Of a stretch of 64,000 bases of DNA, positions 28,121-36,387 are shown piece by piece. The position numbers and the translations under genes are program-made. How positions within the stretch are numbered: the stretch's first letter is position 1; every line of letters begins with the position of its first letter. Below the pieces are notes generated by a model that was given only the letters and a program-made list of their open reading frames with translations, was not told the DNA's origin and ran no database searches. Origin of the DNA: Diplonema japonicum (lineage: Eukaryota > Euglenozoa > Diplonemea > Diplonemida > Diplonemidae); NCBI GenBank assembly GCA_964019335.1, contig OZ025722.1, forward strand, positions 310,001 to 374,000. Reading direction: 5' to 3'.

Positions 28121-30673
28121 ATGGTAATACGTCTCTCAGTGGCGCTGACGTTGTTGTCGTCATGCGGCATTCTCCTTGCAGCGGGCCTCACATTGTACCT
28201 GACACTAAGCTTGTCAGAACAGATACAAAACGACTTGGAGGACAGCAGGGACAAGGGCGTGGCACTATGCTTCGAGAGGGGGAGGGAAAACGGCATCAAA
28301 CTCGGAGGGGACGTCGTCGCGGGCGCGGCGAATCTCTTAAAGCAAGAAATGGAAAATTTGTTCCTTAAACCGGTCTCCATCGCAGATGGGATGGCCCGGA
28401 TATTGAATTTGGAACCACCAAGCACCGCTTATGCAATGGACTTCAGAAAAACTCAGTGGAATATTTTTGACGCGAACGTCCGTTCTGGGATAACCGAGGT
28501 GGCGGTGACCATGGCACGAAACAATAGAACAAGTTACTATCTAGCTTTCGAGTCAGAGTATACGCAAGCGAACCCCCGTCCCAATGGGTACCACCTGACA
28601 CTAGGTGTGGAAATTGACGAGGTTGATTTAAGCGAGCTTTACACTGACCCGTACGGGAAGAACCTCAAGATATTCTGGGGCAACCCTGGGCCCGATGGGA
28701 AGCTGCTGCTTGTCAACAACGATCCCGACATCTGCGCCGGAAGCAGTGTTTACCCTGCCGGGCGTTGCCCTGTCTCTACCGATAGTCTGGGCTACCCTAT
28801 CCCACGTTACTTGCAGCAAGTTGAACAAGCCGCTTCCACCGCCATCATGTGGTCCCCTTTAGAACGTAATAAGGGTACCCTCAACCCCATCTCAGTCTAC
28901 ATGGCTTATCGTGAAGACCCGAACACCCCTTTCACGCAGAATGCAGGGTGGTGGCTCGTCTCGTGTGGTATTGACCTCCGGTCGATCATCGCCTACCTCA
29001 AAATCACGAACTTCGAAGGGGAGCGTCGGTACATCGCGTACGTGAACCCTTGGGAAGGGGGCTGGGAGCTGCTGGCCCTGTCGCACGGCGACGCGCACCA
29101 GCCGACGATGACGAACATCACGGACCCCTTGATCGCAGAGCACATCAACATCACACACTTCTCAAACGGTTCAGACGGCTTCACAACGTTGTTCAAAGAA
29201 GATCGTGAAACTATAACCTGGATCCACAACGGGGAGAAGTACTGGGCGAAGACGACAAACGTCCCCATCCTCGGAGGGCTGCAGGTGGGGCTCGCCGTGC
29301 TGGTCCCGCACGCCGAGGCACTCGCAACGATAACCAACGCGACGGACATGGTGCAGTCGCAGATAGCACAGGAGAACAAGGATGTGGAGGACAAGCAGGA
29401 CTTCATGCGGGGCACCTTGATCCCCGCTGTGATGGTGCCTATGGTGTTTGTTCTCATCTCGGTGTTTGTTTTCTTCGCGTACAAGATCACGAGGCCGCTG
29501 GCGGTTCTTGCAGGGAACATGTCGCGTGTGAGCTCCATGGACCTGAACGGGATCGACAAGGACATCCCCATCTCCGCCATCGACGAGGTGGGCGCCATGC
29601 AGCGCTCTTTCATCCACATGTACGAGTCCATCGTGGAGTACAGGAACTTCCTCCCCTACTCCATGCTTGACCAGCTGGCTGTGTCCTCCGAAGAGGAAGA
29701 GGAAAAGCGTTCCATCGACCGCCGTGCCAGCAGGCGCTCACGGCCCTCTGGTGTGGCGTCGGGCTCTTCGATGTCGTCGTCTGTGTACTCCGCCTCGCAT
29801 GCTGAGTACTCGCACGTGACAGGGACAAGCAGCGGGGGGGGCGCAGCAGCGCTTCACGACCAGGTGCTGCGCAAGCGGCGGGTGACCATGATAGTGACGA
29901 ACTTCTGCGACTGGCACAACAGGTTCGACACAGAGGCAGAGATGTCAGAGTGTTTTAACAGCCTCCTCCCACACATACTGAAGGTGTACACGACGCACTG
30001 CGGCACCCCCGACACCTTCTGCGGGGACCGCATGATGTGCTCGTTCAACGCTGTCCGCCCGTTATCGACACACTGCGCAGCTGCATGCAAAGCTATTCAA
30101 GGTGTGCAGCAACTGTGTCAGACGGTAGATGGGAGTCCTTTACGTCTGACGGCTGGGGTGGCAACAGGGCAGGTTCTTGTGGGGAATGTTGGGTGTGAAG
30201 GGATGAAGAAGTTCTCGATCTTTGGGACACGTGTGACGACGGTGTACGCACTGGAGAGGTACTCGAGGCATGTGAACGCAACAGTAGCATGCAGCACGGC
30301 AGCCTTCAAAGAGGCGGAGACATCGTTCTATTTCCGAATGTTGGACAATGTGCTCTTCCGGAAGGCGAACCCACTTCCCACACCTGTCTACGAGCTGTGC
30401 CACCCTCGCATGTCCACAGCAGGCGACTCGGAATGGATGTACCAAGTGCAGGAGGGTGTGTTTGCAGACCCCTGGCACCCTTGGAATAGAGCCTTCCAAA
30501 ACATGATATCCAGCCCTCCCGACTGGGCTGGTGCGGAAGCGCTGATTGATGCGATCTCGAAAATCCCACACGAGGAGACGACATACAAGAAGGCACAGGA
30601 CATCGCAAAGAACAGGCTTGTGAACTGCATTAGGGGAAGGGAGTACCAAGCAGTCGAGATCCTCTTTCACTAG
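28121..30673 (+). CDS. Receptor-type class III cyclase homologue (sensor-HAMP-cyclase), paralogue 1
   Basis: An 850-residue protein starting MVIRLSVALTLL. Topology: N-terminal membrane helix (residues ~5-28), an extracellular Cache-like sensor (~30-440) with several N-glycosylation sites, a second membrane helix (LIPAVMVPMVFVLISVFVFF), a HAMP segment (YKITRPLAVLAGNMSRVSSMD), a Ser-rich linker, and a class III nucleotide cyclase homology domain (~585-760; VTMIVTNFCDWHN, GTPDTFCGDRMMCSF, LTAGVATGQVLVGNVG). Class III enzymes make cAMP or cGMP. Here one metal-binding Asp is Asn (VTNF against the usual xxDI) and the transition-state Asn and Arg are replaced (VTTVYALE), so activity is doubtful; it may be a regulatory partner. 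A conserved ~85-residue tail follows. It is paralogous to the gene at 36388. Confidence 0.85.
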   Translation: MVIRLSVALTLLSSCGILLAAGLTLYLTLSLSEQIQNDLEDSRDKGVALCFERGRENGIKLGGDVVAGAANLLKQEMENLFLKPVSIADGMARILNLEPPSTAYAMDFRKTQWNIFDANVRSGITEVAVTMARNNRTSYYLAFESEYTQANPRPNGYHLTLGVEIDEVDLSELYTDPYGKNLKIFWGNPGPDGKLLLVNNDPDICAGSSVYPAGRCPVSTDSLGYPIPRYLQQVEQAASTAIMWSPLERNKGTLNPISVYMAYREDPNTPFTQNAGWWLVSCGIDLRSIIAYLKITNFEGERRYIAYVNPWEGGWELLALSHGDAHQPTMTNITDPLIAEHINITHFSNGSDGFTTLFKEDRETITWIHNGEKYWAKTTNVPILGGLQVGLAVLVPHAEALATITNATDMVQSQIAQENKDVEDKQDFMRGTLIPAVMVPMVFVLISVFVFFAYKITRPLAVLAGNMSRVSSMDLNGIDKDIPISAIDEVGAMQRSFIHMYESIVEYRNFLPYSMLDQLAVSSEEEEEKRSIDRRASRRSRPSGVASGSSMSSSVYSASHAEYSHVTGTSSGGGAAALHDQVLRKRRVTMIVTNFCDWHNRFDTEAEMSECFNSLLPHILKVYTTHCGTPDTFCGDRMMCSFNAVRPLSTHCAAACKAIQGVQQLCQTVDGSPLRLTAGVATGQVLVGNVGCEGMKKFSIFGTRVTTVYALERYSRHVNATVACSTAAFKEAETSFYFRMLDNVLFRKANPLPTPVYELCHPRMSTAGDSEWMYQVQEGVFADPWHPWNRAFQNMISSPPDWAGAEALIDAISKIPHEETTYKKAQDIAKNRLVNCIRGREYQAVEILFH

Positions 30674-31021
30674 TGAAGAAGAAACCGGGCTTTGCGTTGA
30701 ATAGAGCACTCCAGTGGTGGGGGTGGGCTCTCACCACGGAAGTGAGTTCCCCCCCTTTTTTTTTCTCTTCTCTTGCAGGCAGCAGACTCTACTGGCCCGT
30801 AAGCGAGCTGTAGTAACGTGACAGGTGAGGCGAACTTTCTTATTGCAATATTTTGGTTCCCCCTTCTTTTTTTTTCTTTTTTTCTTTTTTTCATTCTTTT
30901 TCAAAACTCTGAGTGCAGATAAAAAAAGAATAAATAAATAAAAAAATATGGTAAACACGTGCCGTTGACCTTTTTCTTCTTTTCTTTTGAAGCATGGCAG
31001 CGCACCACGCTTTTTTTTATA

Positions 31022-31084
31022 AGGGGCAGCAAGACCTTTGGCCGTGTCTAGGTGTGTAACGACACCTCCCCTTAAGCGAGTCAT
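31022..31084 (+). repeat. Dispersed repeat R4, copy 2 of 3
   Basis: Same sequence order as the copy at 13165 (GGGGCAGCAAGACCTTTGGC, GTGTGTAACGACACC, CCTTAAGCGAGTCA) with one or two substitutions. Confidence 0.75.
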
Positions 31085-31424
31085 TTCAGGGAGTCTGTGG
31101 GGTGCTCAGAGAGGCAAGAATAAGGCAACACCTTTTCCGGACTGTCAGCAACTACTGCGTTGGAACGGCTTGGTGGTGCCGACTACAAACCCCCTCGCCC
31201 CCTGTTTACTTTATGGTACACTCGGAGCCGACGGTCTGTCACTAGACGTTGCAAGATCAAATTTTTATTTCGTTTCCCTCTTATTCATTTTCTGTTTGTA
31301 GTCAGTTGGCGGTGTCATCCTTTTCTCCCTCTTGATTTCCACCCAATACACACATAAAAATGAAGCAGCTATTTTATTATTGTGATTTTTTGTGTCGCGT
31401 TTTAAACGTTGTGTATAAATTATT

Positions 31425-31426
<2 letters not shown>

Positions 31427-31476
<50 letters not shown>
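31427..31476. repeat. Poly-T run (about 50 nt)
   Basis: Uninterrupted T homopolymer inside the gene-free region. Confidence 0.9.
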
Positions 31477-31809
31477 CCTGCGGTAGTTTTTTACCCTTTT
31501 CGTCATTGAGTAGGTGCTACTCTATGGCCGCTTCCAAGACCTGAGTTGATTTTTCGGGGGGCATTTTTGTATGAGGGAAAAAAAAAAAATACAGAATTTC
31601 TTTTTTGTTCTTAATTCAAACTCTGCAACGGGATGAAGAAAGAAAAAAAAAAGATGAAGGTTTGTGCTCCCCCCCCCCCCTTTTTTTGCAAAGTGGCAAC
31701 TTGTTGGTTAACCTCTTCAGCGGTACAACTAGCTTGTGCGAACAACTTTGATCACAACCCCAATCTAAACTTTCGCTCCCCCCTTTCTTCTTCTTCTTTT
31801 TTTTTTTTG

Positions 31810-31920
31810 GAGGAGTCGCAAGATTAGATCGAAACTGAGAGATACCTAGTACTGACCATACCCCCTCCCTTTTTAGGGCATGCGGCTTTCGCTCTGGGAG
31901 TTTGCATGTTAATTTGAGTT
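31810..31920 (+). repeat. Dispersed repeat R7, copy 1 of 2
   Basis: Contains GAAACTGAGAGATACCTAGT, ACTGACCATACCCCCTCCC and AGGGCATGCGGCTTTCGCTC, ending in GTTAATTTGAGTTTT. The partner copy at 41175-41285 is in the same orientation with scattered substitutions. Confidence 0.75.
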
Positions 31921-32631
31921 TTTTTTTTATAGTTCGTGATTCTCTATCTACCAAAAAAAAAAAAAAAAAAGATTTTTTTTTTCTCGGGGAACATTCGTTG
32001 TTGTGTCTTGAAGTACAACATAAATTTATAAAAAAAAAAAAAAAATAATAATAATAACCCTTCTTTGACGCTAAAAAAAAAAGAAAAGAAATAGAAATAG
32101 AAAACAGTGTGGTAAATGGGTCTTTACCCCCACACCACTCTTTCCCCTCTTCCCCTTTTGTTTTTCCTTTTGGAAATAATAATTCTGGGGGGAGGTATGC
32201 GTGCTTTAACAAATGAGAAAAATGGGGCTAATGGAAAAAAAAAAAAAAAAGAAGAAGAATTGTAGTGCATTTAAACTCAATAATTTAAAAAAAAAATGGA
32301 AGAATAAAAGCGTTTATTTCCCTTTAATAATTGGGTATTGTACTTTTTAAAAAAAAAAAAAAAAAGAAGAAGAAAAACTATCTTTTTTTATTTGAAATTA
32401 CGCCTAATGGATGAAATACCCTTTAGAGGGGTCGGGTCTGCTGAGATTTGTGCAGGGCCAAAAAAAAAAGGGGGGGGAAAAAAAAGTCCGTCTTGTGTCA
32501 GAAAATTCCGTTCTGTGTCTGAAAATTAAAAAGGCCTTCTAAGGGATTTTTCAGATACGCGTCATTATAAACCTTTTAAAAAAGGGGGGGGAAGATTAAT
32601 TACTCCCGCCCCGTTCCTATTTTTTTTTTTT

Positions 32632-32862
32632 GTTGCAAATATTTATCTTTCAAAAAAAAAAATGATTTTATAACTATATGCAACTTTTTTTTTTTTGTGT
32701 CACTTTTGCAACTTTTTTTTCAAACAGCCACCGCAGGCACCAGACAGCAACCGCAGAACGGTGACCGATTAGTGTGCATTTCTACCTGAACAGTGAGCAC
32801 CCCCATGCACACTGATTTTTTTTGCTCGTGCGAACAACAAAGACATATAGTCATAAAGAATT
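32632..32862 (+). repeat. Dispersed repeat R1, copy 2 of 4, interrupted by an R2 3' end
   Basis: The left part (TTGCAAATATTTATCTTTCA, ATATGCAACTT) and right part (GCTCGTGCGAACAACAAAGA, ATAGTCATAAAGAATT) of R1 flank an R2 segment at 32724-32814 (CACCAGACAGCAACCGCAGA, GTGACCGATTAGTGTGCATT). This is a nested insertion, so R2 moved after R1. Confidence 0.75.
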
Positions 32863-32882
32863 GTTTTTTTTTTTTTTTACTA

Positions 32883-32978
32883 GGGGGCAGCAAGACATTT
32901 GGCCGCGTCTACGGTACGCAGCGACACCTCCCCTTAAGCGAGCCTAGGCACAAACAGACTTTTCAAACCAGGGGTAAC
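32883..32978 (+). repeat. Dispersed repeat R4, copy 3 of 3
   Basis: GGGGGCAGCAAGACATTTGG with more divergence in the middle, then GACACCTCCCCTTAAGCGAG and CAAACAGACTTTTCAAACCA. It lies about 20 bp after R1 copy 2. Confidence 0.7.
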
Positions 32979-33180
32979 ATGAATTCGCATTTGGCTTCGG
33001 GAAAAAAAGAAAAAGATGCCCCCCCCCCCCCACCCTACCGTTCTCAGATAAGATCCCGATTTCATTGACGAGTGACGCTTAATATCACGAGCGAAGCGAG
33101 TGTTATAACGTTTAACGAGTCAAAACTAGTGAAATCATCAATCTTCTCTTCACAAATACGATATTTTATTTGACGACACG

Positions 33181-33330
33181 CAGCAGAATTTCAGTGTGTG
33201 GGGATGAGATATGTGTCTCGGCAGTGTGTATGATGCCCCCTGTGAGCATCAACACTGCATAGGCGTGGCGGCCTAATTTCTCTTTAGAAGCCTGAAGGAC
33301 CTCGCTCCCACACACGAAAAATTCTGCTGG
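33181..33330 (+). ncRNA. Candidate structured RNA or MITE-like fold
   Basis: The ends pair in inverted orientation: CAGCAGAATTT and GTGTGTGGG (33181-33202) with CCCACACAC and AAATTCTGCTG (33307-33329). Inside, separate hairpins form: GAGA/TCTC (33206-33219), GCAGTGT/ACACTGC with an inner TGATGC/GCATCA (33221-33258), AGGC/GCCT (33261-33274) and TTCT/AGAA (about 33276-33290). Together they make a closed multibranch fold of about 150 nt. Strand is arbitrary, since pairing is symmetrical. I do not recognise it as a known snRNA, SRP, RNase P or SL RNA. A small inverted-repeat transposon is the alternative. Confidence 0.35.
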
Positions 33331-33814
33331 AGTTGATTAAATAAACCCTCCCCCTATTTTCAATTTTCGTTCTAACAATTATCTGCTATTTGTTCACGAG
33401 GAAAAAAAAAAAAAAAAAAAAAAGAGGCGGTGTTTTATGTTGTTAAATTGGGGGGGGGGGGGGGGGGGAGTCTTCGAGAGGGGAAAAAAAAAAAGAAAGA
33501 ATAACTCCACCGCTTATCCTGCTCAAAATAAAGAAAGAAAGAATAGCTATTTATAACACCATCAACACTTACCGTTATTTTGGACTTAATATGAAAACGG
33601 AAAAAAGTTCGGGGGGGGGGGGGGGGATCAATATTTCCGACCTTCGCCCTGCAACGGGGGGAGTCCCTTTTCACCAGCCCAAATTCGGTTTTCAAGTATT
33701 TTTCCCATTCGCATTAAGTCCAAATACGGTATAACTGAGCCATGTTCTAACTCGAGATTTCCTGAATTTCTTTTCAGGGAGGGAAGAAAAAAAAAAGAAT
33801 GTACATAATGGCTC

Positions 33815-33905
33815 TCTTGTAGTTCAAGTAGTTGTTCAAGTACCCGCCTTTGTCACTCACCGCCGCTCTCTCTGCCGGGTTCGAACTCAAATCGTGCCCT
33901 CAAGC
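33815..33905 (+). repeat. tRNA-like element, candidate
   Basis: TAGTTCAAGTAGTTGTTC (box-A-like) and GCCGGGTTCGAACTC (box B) are separated by about 45 nt, with a decayed body. It is similar in organisation to the elements at 11440 and 12808. No cloverleaf is possible. Confidence 0.3.
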
Positions 33906-33951
33906 GAGTGAAGAAAAATGACGAAACGAAAAAGGTATAGGACTTCTCCAT

Positions 33952-33983
<32 letters not shown>

Positions 33984-34207
33984 AAAAGTGATTTGTAAAA
34001 AACGGTTTTTTTTCTTCTTCTTCTTGAACAGTGTGCTACTCCCCCTGCACACTGAAATTTTATCTATTTTTTTTTTTTTTCTTGGGGCAACTGGACCAGG
34101 GTCTTCGGGCTTAGGTTTCAGTGTTTCGCAGTTTTTCTTTTCCTTTTTTCCCCCCTTTTTTTTTTTGTTGCTAACCACTTCGTTCCTATCATAGTGATTT
34201 TCTTTTT

Positions 34208-34472
34208 TCCAGGTGGTGGGGATAACATGGAAATATAAGAAAAACATCAGATGTGTTGTTCGCTGTTGACCTCCTCGTCGGTCATCACCGGTAGCGCCGA
34301 GTGGAAGAACGTAACGCAGATGCTCAGGGTGACGAACAGGCAGCAAACTGCACGAGCGCAGAATCTTGGTTACCCGGGACGTCCCGGCTGGGGTTGAGCT
34401 GTACACCGCACGCATTAAGGACACGACGCGGAACGCAGAAGAAGCTACAACTCGGCCGCCCCTGTAATCAAG
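34208..34472 (+). repeat. Dispersed repeat R5 (about 265 bp), direct arm
   Basis: Starts GGTGGTGGGGATAACATGGA and ends CCCCTGTAATCAAGTAG. Its reverse complement is at 43609-43881 with few changes. A reading frame in both (SRVTKILRSCSLLP, RHPEHLRYVLPLG) is shared on the strand opposite to this arm, but no start, stop conservation or known domain supports a gene. Confidence 0.75.
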
Positions 34473-34928
34473 TAGACAGTTCTTGTGCAGGGCGCCGCCA
34501 ACACCGGCCTCCTTTAACTCATATATATATATTTTTTTTGTTTTTGTTTTTGTTTCTTGTGGTGGGGAAACCTACTCTGTCCTTACACGGTTCAAACAGA
34601 AAAAAAGAAAGAAGAAGAAGAAAAAAACAGTATTCCCTCTTTTCTGATGGATGAGTTTTTTTTTCCCCCCCTCTTTCTTTCCTTTTTTTATGGCGGGACT
34701 TTTTTGTTGCTAACCACTTCGTTCCTATCATAGTGATTTTTTTTTTTTTTTTACAACAGGGTGCAACCAGCACTGGCCTCCTTTTTGTTTTACTTTTTGT
34801 TTTATTATTATTATTATTTTTTTTTTTTTACATGCACTCCCAGCGTGTTTTTTTATAGAAAGGTGGTTAGCTGTTGGAAATAGTTGGGAGGGAAAACGTA
34901 CTCCACCCAAAGGAAAAAAAATCTTTTT

Positions 34929-35046
34929 GTTACAAAATATATATTTTTTATAACTTATATGCAACTTTGTGCCGAGCAAAAAAAAAAAAAAAAAAAAAAA
35001 ACGTTCGCAGCTTTTTAAAAACCCTTTTGCTCGTGCGAACAACAAA
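34929..35046 (+). repeat. Dispersed repeat R1, copy 3 of 4
   Basis: GTTACAAAATATATATTTTT, ATATGCAACTTTGTGCCGAG, an A-run of 23, CGTTCGCAGCTTTTTAAA, GCTCGTGCGAACAACAAA. It lacks the terminal ATAGTCAT part. Confidence 0.8.
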
Positions 35047-35297
35047 TTATTTTTTTGTATTTTTAACAAGTACTGGTCAGTTTCTTGGAAAAACAAAAAA
35101 AAAAAAAAAGAGTAGTAGTTAGAGGGGGGGGTCCTTTCCCCCTTAGTTCGGTCTTCCGTCGGCACTGCAGTCCAAGAGAGAGAGGGAGGGAAAAGGGGAG
35201 GGGAAGGGAAAGAACTCTTTTTCACCTTCAGTCTTCTCCTTCGAAGCACCAAGGAATTTCAAACAAATGGGGGTGGGAAAGAACTAAAATGTAGTTG

Positions 35298-35328
<31 letters not shown>

Positions 35329-35714
35329 TCAGGTGGGACTATAATTAAAAAGCTGTTCTATCAAAAGAAGAGTACTCCCTAAGGGGCCTGGGCACACCAG
35401 ATATGCATGGCTATGACAAGAGGCCCTTGTTCTCGTCCACCCAAATGTCAGAGACAGAAAGGCGAACACCGACGTGGGCACCAACTACGGCGCACTGCAA
35501 AAAAGAAAAAAAAAAGAAATAGATCGAGTTTTTTTTTGTTTTTTTTTTTTTTCTCTATTTGCTGTTTACACCCCCGCTGCCCCCCCGTCCTTCCCTTTTT
35601 TTTTTGTCCAAAAAGAAAATTCAAAACGAAAAAAAAGGGGGGGGGGGGAAAACGAAAATGAACTCTTTTACAATTTGACAGTTCTTGTGGCAGGGCGCCG
35701 CCAACACCGGCTTC

Positions 35715-35759
<45 letters not shown>

Positions 35760-36387
35760 CCTTTCTAAAAACATATCTTGTTTTGTTTTCTTTTTTTTTT
35801 TCTTTGTTCTTTAAGTAACTCCCCCATCCTTCCCCCACACCAATACCCGTCCCCCTTGGCAGCCAGTCTTAGAAAGAGCAGTGCTCACTTTCCCCCCCCC
35901 ACTTTTTTATATTTTTTTCCAAAAGGAATTTAACCTGATGCACGCGGCGACCTATCTATCTCCGGGGGGGGGGGGGCAATTTTGCAATTTTGATCCTGGG
36001 TGGAGTAAAAACGGGCAGCGTACAGCAATAAGTACCCGTAACCATAACCAAGGAACGGTTTAAGGTCAGAGCAGTCAAAAGGGGCCTCGGGAGATCCAGG
36101 ACTGATTTGTTGGAAGAAAGAAAAAAAAAGCAAAATAAGGCCAACGGGGAGAGTGCGTGGAGCGATGTTTTTGAAGCCTGTAGCAAACCATTGGGGGTTC
36201 AGCCTCGGAGGTCTCCGCGCGCGCGCGTCTTTCCTTTTTTTTTTTTATTGAAAATACTCCCCTTTTTTGGCCCTAAATTCAGGTTTCTCCCCAAAGTTCA
36301 AAAAATATTGTTTCTTTGAAGAGAGGGGGTTGGTAGAGGTTCAAAAGTACTCAGCTTCAGGAGCCCCCACCTTCCAAAAAAAAAAAA

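Larger units (their letters stand above)
30674..36387. other. 5.7-kb gene-free, repeat-rich region between the cyclase paralogues
   Basis: No credible gene; short open frames are homopolymer translations or repeat fragments. It contains R4 copies (31022-31084, 32883-32978), R7 copy 1 (31810-31920), R1 copies (32632-32862, 34929-35046), R2 3' ends (32724-32814, 34024-34064), a folded RNA-like segment (33181-33330), a tRNA-like stretch (33815-33905), one arm of a ~265-bp inverted dispersed repeat (34208-34472), two copies of TTGTTGCTAACCACTTCGTT (34166, 34704), two copies of a GCAGGGCGCCGCCAACACCG segment (about 34476 and 35678) and TA microsatellites. Confidence 0.6.

Noticed and set aside
33951-34424. 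Protein gene on the - strand shared with 43614-43805
   Set aside because: Sharing is explained by the R5 DNA repeat; the frame ends in homopolymers and has no known domain or conserved stop.
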